Shown in pieces: positions 8,310-15,454 of a stretch of 34,598 nt of DNA (positions are counted from its first letter, which is position 1; each line of letters begins with the position of its first letter). A program made the position numbers and the translations under genes. The stretch covers positions 1-34,598 of the forward strand of contig JADLBX010000017.1 in NCBI GenBank assembly GCA_020847435.1, given 5' to 3'. The notes below the pieces were generated by a model, which saw nothing but the letters and a program-made list of their open reading frames with translations, ran no database searches and was not told the origin of the DNA. Origin of the DNA: Anaerolineales bacterium. Its GTDB lineage: Bacteria > Chloroflexota > Anaerolineae > Anaerolineales > Villigracilaceae.

Positions 8310-8340
8310 AGTTTTGAATAATTTGGGCTATAAACAAAAG

Positions 8341-9849
8341 TTAATCGGCCGCGACGGCGGGTTTCAAACTTGCCGCCACTTGTTCGCGATAGCCCACCGT
8401 GTTGTACGTGCAGAAGGGGATCATCCGCCCATCAGGGATGAGAAATTCCACACAGCATTTCATCGCGTTCTTCACATTGAACGTGTACGGGTCCATGAAG
8501 TCGCGGGTGTTGATCATGAACACATGCCGACCGAGGTCGCGCGGCGCGTGCTCGCTGAGCGGCAGATGCGCGTGACAGGACGAACAACGCTGACCGGCGC
8601 GCGTCTCCTCCACGGTGGAATGACCGTTATTTCCGTTCGACTTCCCTTTGAGCATGTCCGTGATGTCCTGCGCGGCTTCGTCCGAACCGACCTTCGCCGA
8701 ACTGCTCCACAGTCGTTCGAGCGTTTTGAGCAAGTCGTCGTTTAGCGCGGGCATCGTGCGGTTCTTGATGTAATTCAGGTAATGCGAAATGTCGAGGATG
8801 CGCGTGATCGGCGTGACCGTGTCGCCTTCGATCATGGCGTAGGTGACGAAGTTGCACGTCGGCATACAACACGGCACGGGGACAAAGTCGTCGAGTTTGA
8901 TCAAGCCTTTCGTCTGCTCTTCCAAATTCTTCAACACATCGGGGATGGTCATGCGCGTCAACGGGTCGGCGGGGATGTGACGCTGGGCGCGGAACGCGGG
9001 CTGGAAGTTGACGCCGAACACGGCGGGATGACTCAACCCGAATTCGACGATCCGCCCGATCTCGTGCTCGTTGATGCCGCGCTCGACCGCCGCGACCAAC
9101 ACGACGCGCATGTCGTGTTTCGCCAACCGTTCCAGCGCTTTGAGTTTGATGTCAATCAGATCCGCTTTGCCGCGGATGAGTTCGTTCGTACGCGCCTCGA
9201 AACCGTCGAACTGCAAATAGACGTGCGCTTTCGTTTTCGCCAGCGCTTCGAGGAATTTATCGTCGCGGGCGATGCGGATGCCGTTCGTGTTCAGCATCAC
9301 GTATTTGATTCCCTTGCGGTTCGCCAGCTCGATGAACTCGATGATCTGCGGATGCAGACTCGGCTCGCCGCCTGAAAATTGCAAGACTTCGGGGTTGCCC
9401 TCCGCCGCGATAAAGCGGTCAATCATGAACTCGACCTGCTCGTAGGTCAACTCAAACCCGTCCTGCGCGAGATGCGTCCCTGAATTGGCAAAGCACAGCG
9501 GACAATCGAGGTTGCATGCCTGATTGACTTCGATCAAACCCAGACAGGCGTGTTGTTGGTGATCTGGACACAATCCGCAATCGAGCGGACACCCGTCGTG
9601 GACTTCGGTCGCAAACTCCAGCGGAATCGTCCCGGGCTTGTTGTACGGCGCGATCTTCACGTATAAATCGGCGTCGCCGAAGAACAACGCTTCGAATTGT
9701 CCGTGCTCCGGGCAGCGCTTGCGGATGAAGACCTTCCCGTCCCGCAGAAGAATGCGCGCGTCAACGACCTTGCGGCACTCCGGACAAATGGACTTGGTTA
9801 ACTCCCAGAAAATTTCCTTGCGGTCTTCCTTGACGGTGGTCGGGTTCAA
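8341..9849 (-). CDS. Radical SAM protein of the Tes/MJ0619 (tetraether synthase-like) family
   Basis: A 502-residue radical SAM enzyme. The SAM-cluster motif CNLDCPLC (C112, C116, C119) is followed by GGEP (160-163). An N-terminal zinc-ribbon/FeS-like module, CPEC (22-25) with KRCPEHGQF (44-52), and further clusters CPLDCGLC (87-94), CCMPTC (327-332), CSSC (422-425), CC (465-466) and PFC (478-480) suggest extra Fe-S or metal sites. This layout matches archaeal MJ0619/Tes proteins, which join lipid chains into membrane-spanning tetraethers; that match is by eye. The bacterial product is unknown. TTG 9849 is used, with GGAG upstream. It is the last gene of an operon with lgt and a small membrane protein (30-nt gap), which hints at a membrane-lipid role. 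Confidence 0.8.
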   Translation of the reverse strand: MNPTTVKEDRKEIFWELTKSICPECRKVVDARILLRDGKVFIRKRCPEHGQFEALFFGDADLYVKIAPYNKPGTIPLEFATEVHDGCPLDCGLCPDHQQHACLGLIEVNQACNLDCPLCFANSGTHLAQDGFELTYEQVEFMIDRFIAAEGNPEVLQFSGGEPSLHPQIIEFIELANRKGIKYVMLNTNGIRIARDDKFLEALAKTKAHVYLQFDGFEARTNELIRGKADLIDIKLKALERLAKHDMRVVLVAAVERGINEHEIGRIVEFGLSHPAVFGVNFQPAFRAQRHIPADPLTRMTIPDVLKNLEEQTKGLIKLDDFVPVPCCMPTCNFVTYAMIEGDTVTPITRILDISHYLNYIKNRTMPALNDDLLKTLERLWSSSAKVGSDEAAQDITDMLKGKSNGNNGHSTVEETRAGQRCSSCHAHLPLSEHAPRDLGRHVFMINTRDFMDPYTFNVKNAMKCCVEFLIPDGRMIPFCTYNTVGYREQVAASLKPAVAAD

Positions 9850-9879
9850 TGCAGGCTCCGGGCAGGCTGGGATGAGCGA

Positions 9880-10326
9880 TCAATTTGTCGAACTGAGCGC
9901 AACAAAACACCAGATCGTAAACGCGATGCCAAGGCAAATGACGATAAAGAGCGCGATGCCAAAGCCCGCCACCATGCCCAGCGCGATCTGGCTACGCGTG
10001 AAGGCAAAGAAGACGATCAAGCCAATGTTGACGATCCATGGGAGGAGCAGCAAAATCCAATAAAAGATTGTCGTCAGCGTTGTAAAGATCGTTTCGGGAG
10101 GCGCCACCTCAGGCACGACTGTCGCCGCTCCAAAGCCAAAGCCCCATTGACATAAGGTTAACGCGATGTTCAAGACAAAGAAAAGCACAACGCCGATCCA
10201 GAAATCCTTTCTCTTCTCGGCGGCATCGGTATATTCCTTGCGCGTGAGCCAACGCGGTTTTGATCCGCCGTTATCGGACGAGGGAGGCTCGCTGGATTGG
10301 ATCGGCTCGTTGGATAGGTCGTTCAT
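9880..10326 (-). CDS. Small integral membrane protein, function unknown
   Basis: I do not recognise the family. The 148-residue product has a soluble N-terminus of about 40 residues (acidic, Ser/Pro-rich, then a KPRWLTRKEYTDAAEKRKDF basic stretch). About three or four membrane helices follow, centred near residues 45-62, 85-100, 100-115 and 118-142. A strong AGGAGGA ribosome site lies 6-7 nt before ATG 10326. It sits 22 nt after lgt and 30 nt before the radical SAM gene on the same strand, so the three are probably co-transcribed. Confidence 0.7.
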   Translation of the reverse strand: MNDLSNEPIQSSEPPSSDNGGSKPRWLTRKEYTDAAEKRKDFWIGVVLFFVLNIALTLCQWGFGFGAATVVPEVAPPETIFTTLTTIFYWILLLLPWIVNIGLIVFFAFTRSQIALGMVAGFGIALFIVICLGIAFTIWCFVALSSTN

Positions 10327-10348
10327 GGTTTTCCTCCTCGCGTCGTTT

Positions 10349-11122
10349 TCATTGCGCCGCTTGCGCGGATCGGAACAACTTTTCGCGGTTCATCACAAAA
10401 TAGACGACCACCGCCACAAACAGCGCCGCGCTCGCAAATTGTTGACCGGTCAGCCCGAATGCCAACTCGCGGTTGTTGCGGACGAATTCCACGAAGAAGC
10501 GGAAGAAGGCATAGCCCGCGACGCCAAACTTCAATAAATTTCCGTTCTGCATCCACTTGTGATCGCGCAAGGAAAGCAGGATGCCAAACCAGAGCAGGTT
10601 GAACGCCATGTCGTACAACGGCGCGGGATGGACGAGATACTCCCCACCGGAAACAGGCACGCCCCACGGCAGAGTCGTCGGTTTGCCCAACCCATCTTCG
10701 AACGAGAGGAAACATCCCACGCGCCCGACCGCCGTCGCCAAAGCCATCGCGGGTGCGAACGCGTCGCACGCACAAGTCTCCTTGCCGATCGCCTTACTGG
10801 CGATGTAGCCGCCGATGTACGCGCCAGCCACCCCGCCGAGAATCGAACCGGGTCCGACGCGCGGGTCGAACAGCGCGTACATGTTCAACACGAGCGGGGC
10901 ATATTCGAATCCGTTGAAGAACAGGATGGAAAGCCGCGCCCCGACCATCCCGCCGACAAACGCCGCCAGCGTGATCGGAATCACTTCCTCCCGCGTCCAC
11001 TTCCTGCGTCGGGCTTCGATGGTCAGCCAGCCCAAGCCCGCCAGCAAAGCAAGCAACAGAAAAAACCCATGCGAATAGATGGGGACGCCGCCAACTGTGA
11101 ACAAAATGGGAACCGGGGACAT
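10349..11122 (-). CDS. lgt: Prolipoprotein diacylglyceryl transferase
   Basis: Lgt moves the diacylglyceryl group of phosphatidylglycerol to the lipobox cysteine of prolipoproteins in the cytoplasmic membrane. The 257-residue protein has about seven hydrophobic segments and the Lgt signature GRVGCFLSFEDG (133-144), whose Arg134 should match the essential E. coli Arg143, then PWGV and HPAPLYD. The loop carrying His103 in E. coli is GPGSILGG here, a substitution also known in other phyla. ATG 11122 has GGAGGT five bases upstream; a longer frame reaching 11206 starts without a ribosome site. Lipobox proteins encoded nearby (20390, 21544) are plausible substrates. It is the first gene of the lgt, membrane protein, radical SAM operon. 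Confidence 0.92.
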   Translation of the reverse strand: MSPVPILFTVGGVPIYSHGFFLLLALLAGLGWLTIEARRRKWTREEVIPITLAAFVGGMVGARLSILFFNGFEYAPLVLNMYALFDPRVGPGSILGGVAGAYIGGYIASKAIGKETCACDAFAPAMALATAVGRVGCFLSFEDGLGKPTTLPWGVPVSGGEYLVHPAPLYDMAFNLLWFGILLSLRDHKWMQNGNLLKFGVAGYAFFRFFVEFVRNNRELAFGLTGQQFASAALFVAVVVYFVMNREKLFRSAQAAQ

Positions 11123-11155
11123 GTTTACCTCCACAACGAACCGGGGATTTGCGAA

Positions 11156-11184
11156 ATGGTACATGGAAATAATATAAAAGTCAA
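11156..11184 (-). promoter_or_regulatory. Promoter of the lgt operon
   Basis: On the minus strand, TTGACT (11184-11179) and TACCAT (11161-11156) are separated by 17 bp. The predicted start lies about 27 nt before the lgt ATG and leaves room for the GGAGGT ribosome site. Confidence 0.45.
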
Positions 11185-11212
11185 CAAGCAGTTTAAAAAA
11201 TCCCATTGCGTC

Positions 11213-11218
11213 TATAAT
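11213..11218 (+). promoter_or_regulatory. -10 box of the membrane protein gene at 11225 (leaderless type)
   Basis: TATAAT ends 6 nt before ATG 11225, so transcription would start at or next to the start codon. No Shine-Dalgarno sequence is present. It is divergent from the lgt promoter. Confidence 0.6.
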
Positions 11219-11224
11219 AGGCGC

Positions 11225-12094
11225 ATGTCAACTCGCAATCGCATCGCATCATCTACGTTTGCAATTCTCCTCTTCGGCGCGCTTCCCATTCTCGTTTACT
11301 TTGCGGCGCGCGGCAACCTCGGCGTTTCAACGCTGACCAGTCTCCAAGCGCCGAACGCCTCGGATCAAGCCGCGTTGATCGCGTCGCTGATCGTCGTCAA
11401 ACCCCTTTACATGTTACTTTCGGTCGCGATCATCCTGATCCTCTTCGACCGCGCCGCGTTCCCGGCGCGCGCCCTCGTTTGGGGCTTCACCGCCCTGCTC
11501 AGCGGCGAGTTGATCTGCGGCGCGGTCTTCTCCGCGTTCGGGCGTGAACTGATCGTCTCCGAACACATCCACAGTTACGGCATGGCGCTGGAATATTTCT
11601 TCAGCGCCTGCGCGTTCTTCGCCTTTGTAGACGGACGCTTCGCACCGGATCCAAAGCGGGTTCGCCCCTTGTACGCCTTCGCGTCCGGGCTGGGCATCCT
11701 CGCCGCGTTCCTGCCGCTGTCCGTCAACCCAACTCCGGGCGGCTATCAAACCGACCTCTACGGATTCCCCTATCTCTACGCCCGCTTCGAATTCAACCAA
11801 TGGGTCGAGAGTCGTTTTCTGCCGATTGCCGCGCTCATATTTTTTGGATTGGCATTTTTCAGCGCGCTCAATTCAACACGGATGAGTCTTTCGCGCGTCT
11901 TCCTTTCGGCGGGAACAAGCCTGCTGGCGTTTTCAATCATCCGCCTTTCACTGGGCGCGCTCTTCGCCGAACGCCTCGTCTGGTTCGAATTTTGGGAGGA
12001 GATGATTCAACTCCTCGTAATTTCCACCGTTGCGTTCCTGCTCTGGCGCGTCAAACCCGAATGGATCACAGACCGCGTCGCCTTGTTTCGGTAA
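11225..12094 (+). CDS. Polytopic membrane protein, function unknown
   Basis: I do not recognise the family. The 289-residue product has about eight hydrophobic segments, for example AILLFGALPILVYFAA near residue 13, PLYMLLSVAIILILF near 60, ALEYFFSACAFFAFV near 120, and a last one near 265-280 (LLVISTVAFLLWRV). Short charged loops and a soluble stretch with FNQWVESRF follow the fifth helix. The start ATG 11225 sits 6 nt after a TATAAT box, consistent with a leaderless transcript; a much longer upstream frame is only the antisense of lgt. It is divergent from lgt and followed by a 279-nt gap before obgE. Confidence 0.75.
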   Translation: MSTRNRIASSTFAILLFGALPILVYFAARGNLGVSTLTSLQAPNASDQAALIASLIVVKPLYMLLSVAIILILFDRAAFPARALVWGFTALLSGELICGAVFSAFGRELIVSEHIHSYGMALEYFFSACAFFAFVDGRFAPDPKRVRPLYAFASGLGILAAFLPLSVNPTPGGYQTDLYGFPYLYARFEFNQWVESRFLPIAALIFFGLAFFSALNSTRMSLSRVFLSAGTSLLAFSIIRLSLGALFAERLVWFEFWEEMIQLLVISTVAFLLWRVKPEWITDRVALFR

Positions 12095-12373
12095 AGAGCT
12101 AATTTACCGCAAAGAGCGCAAAGACCGCTAAATAAAGATTTTCTTTGCGTTCGTCGCGGGCTTCGTGGTTTAATCTTCGGTTTTTAGCCGGATGAGTGAA
12201 ACCTCACACATTTTTTGCCACGGATTTCACTGATTTTCACCGATTTTTTAAAAATAATCCGTGCGAATTCGTGAAATCCGTGGCAAAGGTCTTAGGGCTT
12301 TCCGTTAAAACCGGTAGAGCCAAAAAATCTATATAAACATTCCCCCAAATGACACACACGATATAATCGAACC
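12095..12373. repeat. Intergenic region with a long inverted repeat of the CCACGGATTTCAC family
   Basis: There is no gene here. Two 17-bp perfect inverted arms lie at 12214-12230 (TTTGCCACGGATTTCAC) and 12271-12287, with a 40-nt AT-rich loop. Fragments of the same family occur at about 8254-8268 and 27838-27856. Upstream, 12108-12178 contains AAAGAGCGCAAAG and TTTGCGTTCGTCGCGG, which form another imperfect inverted pair. The last 15 nt hold the obgE -10 box. Confidence 0.7.
12362..12367 (+). promoter_or_regulatory. -10 box of obgE (leaderless type)
   Basis: TATAAT ends 6 nt before ATG 12374, the same spacing as at 11213 and 14372. No Shine-Dalgarno sequence or clear -35 box is seen. Confidence 0.6.
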
Positions 12374-13639
12374 ATGTTTACCGACCAAGTTGAAATCCAC
12401 GTGCGCTCGGGCAAGGGCGGCGATGGGATGGTGCATTTCCATCGCGAAAAATTCATCCCGCGCGGCGGACCCGACGGCGGCGACGGCGGCAAGGGCGGCG
12501 ATGTCGTCTTTGAAGTGAAACACACGCTCAACACGCTTTCGGCATTCCGCCAGAATCAAAAATTTAGAGCGGAGGACGGCGTAAAGGGCGGACCGTCGCA
12601 AATGTCCGGACGCGCGGGCAAAGACCTTGTGATCCACGTGCCGCCCGGCACGATTCTGTTCGACGCGGAGACGAACGCGATCATCGGCGATCTGACGCAA
12701 CCAAGCCAGCGACTCGTCGTCTGCAAAGGCGGGCGCGGCGGACGCGGGAATCAACACTTCGCCACATCGCGCAACCAGGCGCCGCGCACCGCCGAGAAGG
12801 GCGCGCCCCACGAAGAAAAACGCCTCCGCCTCGAATTGAAATTGATCGCCGACATCGGCTTGATCGGCGTGCCCAACGCGGGCAAGTCCACGTTGCTTTC
12901 GGTGTTGACGAACGCCAAGCCGAAGATCGCCGCGTATCCGTTCACCACCCTCGAGCCGAATCTCGGAGTCGCTGAAATTGACGTGAACGCGTCCGTTGTG
13001 CTGGCAGACATCCCCGGTCTGATCGAGGGGGCGAGTCACGGCGCGGGGCTGGGACATGATTTCCTGCGCCATGTCCAACGGACGCGCGTCCTCATCCATC
13101 TGCTGGATGGTTTATCCGAAGACCCTGTCGCAGATTACAGCCAGATCAATTCTGAGTTATCGCTGTTCGACCCAAACCTTGCGAAGAAGCCGCAGATCGT
13201 GGCGCTCAACAAGATTGACCAGCCCGATGTGCAGGAAAAATTGACTGAGATTCAAAAGCAATTCAAGAAGCGCAAAGTGGAGTTGATGACCATATCGGCT
13301 TTGGCGCGCACAAACACGCGCGACCTGCTCGTCAAGGCGCATCAAAAATTACAGGACGCGCCTCCGCCGGAATCGTTCGACGCGCCAACGCCGGTCTACA
13401 AACCGAAGGAAGACCCGCGCGAGTTTGCCGTCAAGCGCGAAGGCGCGCACGAGTGGAGGGTCACTGGCGCCGCCATCGAACGCGCCGCAAAAATGACCTA
13501 TTGGGAACACGACGGCTCGCTGCGGCGCTTCCAAAAGATCATGGAAACCCTCGGCGTGGAAGAGGCGTTACGTCAAGCCGGTGCGCAGGAGGGCGATACG
13601 GTCGCGATCGGAGATTTCGAGTTGGAGTGGCAGGATTAG
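12374..13639 (+). CDS. obgE: GTPase ObgE/CgtA
   Basis: Obg is an essential GTPase that acts on 50S ribosome assembly and stress control. The 421-residue protein has all three Obg parts. The Gly-rich OBG domain starts MFTDQVEIHVRSGKGGDG and includes RGGPDGGDGGKGGD. The G domain follows (G1 GVPNAGKST about 165-173, G3 DIPG, G4 NKID, G5 SAL). A C-terminal OCT domain begins near residue 340 (VKREGAHEWRVTGAAIERAA) and ends DTVAIGDFELEW. It stands alone here, without rpmA or nadD. A leaderless transcript is likely (TATAAT 6 nt upstream). Confidence 0.96.
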   Translation: MFTDQVEIHVRSGKGGDGMVHFHREKFIPRGGPDGGDGGKGGDVVFEVKHTLNTLSAFRQNQKFRAEDGVKGGPSQMSGRAGKDLVIHVPPGTILFDAETNAIIGDLTQPSQRLVVCKGGRGGRGNQHFATSRNQAPRTAEKGAPHEEKRLRLELKLIADIGLIGVPNAGKSTLLSVLTNAKPKIAAYPFTTLEPNLGVAEIDVNASVVLADIPGLIEGASHGAGLGHDFLRHVQRTRVLIHLLDGLSEDPVADYSQINSELSLFDPNLAKKPQIVALNKIDQPDVQEKLTEIQKQFKKRKVELMTISALARTNTRDLLVKAHQKLQDAPPPESFDAPTPVYKPKEDPREFAVKREGAHEWRVTGAAIERAAKMTYWEHDGSLRRFQKIMETLGVEEALRQAGAQEGDTVAIGDFELEWQD

Positions 13640-13661
13640 GAGCAATTGGTAATTCGCGCTG

Positions 13662-13754
13662 AGCGGAGGGACGTGTAGTTCGTCCCGAAGACGAAGCGGA
13701 TGGGAATTGGAGAATTTCCATTTCCAAACAGTGGTCGAGTAGCCCCGCGACCAC
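13662..13754. other. Convergent intergenic region with two weak hairpins
   Basis: GGGACG with CGTCCC (about 13668-13686) and GTGGTCG (13732-13738) with CGACCAC (13748-13754) can form short stems between the convergent obgE and isochorismatase genes. Neither is followed by a clear T-run, so terminator function is only possible. Confidence 0.3.
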
Positions 13755-13762
13755 ACCAAGTG

Positions 13763-14329
13763 TTACATCTTTTCTTGTTCTGAAGCCAGCAACGCGATGA
13801 CCTCATCCGTCTTCATCACTTTGCCATACCATGTGAGCGCGGCGAGAAAGGATTTGTGGACCAAGTCGGCGGGGATGGTTGTGCCGCCGTATTCCAAATC
13901 ACGGCTCGCGCAGGCGTCCTCCGCGACAATGACGTCGAAGCCGAAATCCACAGCCGCGCGGGCGGTCGCGTCCACGCACATGTGAGTCATCATACCGGTG
14001 ACCACCACGCGTTGAACATCCCACTCTTTCAACATCTCAAGTAAATTCGTCTCGAGGAACGAGTTGGGGAAATGTTTGTACACGATCGGCTCGCCCTCAA
14101 AATGCGCGACCGAATCGTGGATGTCCGAACCGCTGTCGCCTTTGATGAAAAAGTCAGCGTCGGGTTCGGTTGAGATGTGCTGGATGTGCACATGCCGCCC
14201 GCCATGCTCGCGGAAACACTGAAGCAATTCGTAGGCTTTCTTCGCCGCCTCGAGCGGCTTCACCAGCGGATATTTGCCGCCGGGGAAATAATCGTTTTGT
14301 ATGTCAATGATGAGTAAGGCTGTTTTCAT
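13763..14329 (-). CDS. Isochorismatase-like cysteine hydrolase
   Basis: A 188-residue member of the isochorismatase/nicotinamidase-like hydrolase family, which cleaves amides or enol ethers through an Asp-Lys-Cys triad. ALLIIDIQNDYF (Asp9) opens the domain, a Lys lies in the middle (near YKHFPNSF), and the nucleophile is in MMTHMCVDATARAA, the usual GMMTHMC(V/I)xAT signature. The substrate cannot be told from sequence. ATG 14329 is preferred over an in-frame start at 14353, because a TATACT box ends 7 nt before 14329 and no ribosome site exists. It is divergent from the MNT/HEPN pair across an 8-bp-repeat promoter region. Confidence 0.88.
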   Translation of the reverse strand: MKTALLIIDIQNDYFPGGKYPLVKPLEAAKKAYELLQCFREHGGRHVHIQHISTEPDADFFIKGDSGSDIHDSVAHFEGEPIVYKHFPNSFLETNLLEMLKEWDVQRVVVTGMMTHMCVDATARAAVDFGFDVIVAEDACASRDLEYGGTTIPADLVHKSFLAALTWYGKVMKTDEVIALLASEQEKM

Positions 14330-14337
14330 GGTTGAAA

Positions 14338-14377
14338 GTATACACGGAAACACGCGAACAGGCAGTCAAGTTATAAT
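14338..14377. promoter_or_regulatory. Divergent promoter region made partly of 8-bp repeats
   Basis: Four 8-bp units (GTATACAC, GGAAACAC, GCGAACAG, GCAGTCAA) fill 14338-14369. On the minus strand the first unit supplies most of TATACT (14342-14337), 7 nt before the isochorismatase ATG. On the plus strand TATAAT (14372-14377) lies 6 nt before the MNT ATG 14384. Both transcripts would be leaderless, and the repeat occupies the shared upstream DNA. Confidence 0.55.
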
Positions 14378-14383
14378 CAAAGT

Positions 14384-14710
14384 ATGAAACTTCGACCGCG
14401 AGTCCGCGCTATGAAATTAGCCGCCAAGGTCCGTCAGCGTCTAACCGATGCTCTGGGTCAGCCTGTAAGGGTGATCCTTTTTGGTTCGCAGGCGCGCGGC
14501 GATGCGACAAAAGACTCCGATATTGATCTTTTCGTTATCCTGCCTGCATTGGACGATAAGACACGTTTCCTTGTTTCAGATATAACCTGGCAGGTGGGCT
14601 TTGAGGCGGGAAAGGTTATTTCCGCAATCCCAACAACCAGCGAGAAGGTGAAGCGCGATGGTTTCCTGCCGTTATATCAAAACGTAAAAAAAGAGGGGAT
14701 TCCCGTATGA
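14384..14710 (+). CDS. MNT-type nucleotidyltransferase (antitoxin-like)
   Basis: A 108-residue minimal nucleotidyltransferase. The pol-beta superfamily core is clear: VILFGSQARGDATKDSDIDL, with GS, the helix turn, and the DSDID metal-binding aspartates near residues 46-50, and a third acidic position possible later. In MNT/HEPN (type VII) modules the MNT partner adds AMP to the HEPN toxin and silences it. The stop codon overlaps the HEPN start by 4 nt (ATGA), typical of translational coupling. A TATAAT box 6 nt upstream suggests leaderless expression. Confidence 0.85.
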   Translation: MKLRPRVRAMKLAAKVRQRLTDALGQPVRVILFGSQARGDATKDSDIDLFVILPALDDKTRFLVSDITWQVGFEAGKVISAIPTTSEKVKRDGFLPLYQNVKKEGIPV

Positions 14711-15108
14711 CAAAAAGGGATTCGCACACACGGGCATTAATTCAATATCGCATGGAGCGCGCACGCCAAACTTTGAATGCGGCAAAACTTTTACGCGAAG
14801 AAAAAGCCGATACAGCCAGCATTGTCAACCGCGCTTATTACGCCATGTTCTATGCCGCCTTAGCTTTGTTAGCGACCATCGGCGAGAAAACCTCCAAGCA
14901 CGGCGGCGTGATGGCATTATTTGACAAACACTTTATCAAGACCGGCGTCCTGCCCACCGAGATGGGGAAATTCTTGCACACTGCTTTCGACGCGCGCCAG
15001 ATCGGGGACTACGAAGATAGGTCTGAGATTTCAGAAGCCATGGCAGAACAAATTTCGGAATTCGCCGCGAAGTTTGTCAACTCGATTGAAGAAAAGCTTC
15101 AACATTAA
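14707..15108 (+). CDS. HEPN domain protein (UPF0332-type), partner of the MNT protein
   Basis: A 133-residue HEPN protein with the family stretch SIVNRAYYAMFYAALALLA (about residues 38-56) followed by KHGGVMALFDKHFI and a final amphipathic helix. HEPN proteins in such pairs are RNases or inactive relatives. The usual toxin motif (R, 4-6 residues, H) is not obvious here, so nuclease activity is uncertain. It is co-translated with the MNT gene and closed by a repeat array and a terminator at 15174-15215. A defence or addiction role is inference from the pairing. Confidence 0.82.
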   Translation: MTKRDSHTRALIQYRMERARQTLNAAKLLREEKADTASIVNRAYYAMFYAALALLATIGEKTSKHGGVMALFDKHFIKTGVLPTEMGKFLHTAFDARQIGDYEDRSEISEAMAEQISEFAAKFVNSIEEKLQH

Positions 15109-15115
15109 TCCCAAT

Positions 15116-15163
15116 GGATACAGGTAAACACGGAAACACGTAAATAGGTAGACACGGAGACAA
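15116..15163 (+). repeat. 8-bp-period repeat array after the HEPN gene (6 units)
   Basis: Six consecutive 8-bp units in phase: GGATACAG, GTAAACAC, GGAAACAC, GTAAATAG, GTAGACAC, GGAGACAA. It is the longest array in the window and starts 7 nt after the HEPN stop codon. Confidence 0.75.
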
Positions 15164-15173
15164 GACAGCAAAC

Positions 15174-15215
15174 GCCCCGCGGCGGGGAGACTGGCTCCCA
15201 AGCCGCGGGGCTTTT
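15174..15215 (+). terminator. Rho-independent terminator of the MNT/HEPN operon
   Basis: A 10-bp stem GCCCCGCGGC (15174-15183) and GCCGCGGGGC (15202-15211) encloses a second small stem, GGGAG with CTCCC, and is followed by TTTTCT. Confidence 0.8.
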
Positions 15216-15454
15216 CTATATTTGACTAATGCCGCAAAATCTCCGAGTTCTGGCAGAACTCGGAGATTTTGACACCAGCCAGGACTTGACCGCGCTGTCT
15301 CTCCTGTTTTGCCTCGGCTTCCGTCCGTAAACGGAGAGCATTTCTGGCTCGCAGACCTCCGAGTTCTTAAAGAACTCGGAGGTCTCGCTTACGAAATTTT
15401 CAAAATCGACTCGCCTTCGGCGAGAAACGAATCAGAGATTCAGAGTGCAGAGAT
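15216..15454. repeat. Intergenic region with two related palindromes between HEPN and NACHT genes
   Basis: There is no gene in this stretch. A 16-bp stem at 15236-15251 and 15255-15270 (AAAATCTCCGAGTTCT, 3-nt loop) and a 16-bp stem at 15353-15368 and 15370-15385 (AGACCTCCGAGTTCTT, 1-nt loop) share the core CTCCGAGTTCT, 117 bp apart. A short TCGCCTTCGGCGA hairpin follows at about 15411. Either large palindrome could end transcription from both sides. Just before the NACHT stop, CAGAGATTCAG and GCAGAGATTCAG are repeated. Confidence 0.7.

Noticed and set aside
8782-9375. A 197-codon plus-strand frame
   Set aside because: Antisense to the radical SAM gene, whose cysteine motifs are unambiguous.
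10559-11224. A 511-codon plus-strand frame starting at 10559
   Set aside because: Its first 222 codons are antisense to lgt and have no protein-like pattern; the real gene starts at ATG 11225 behind a TATAAT box.
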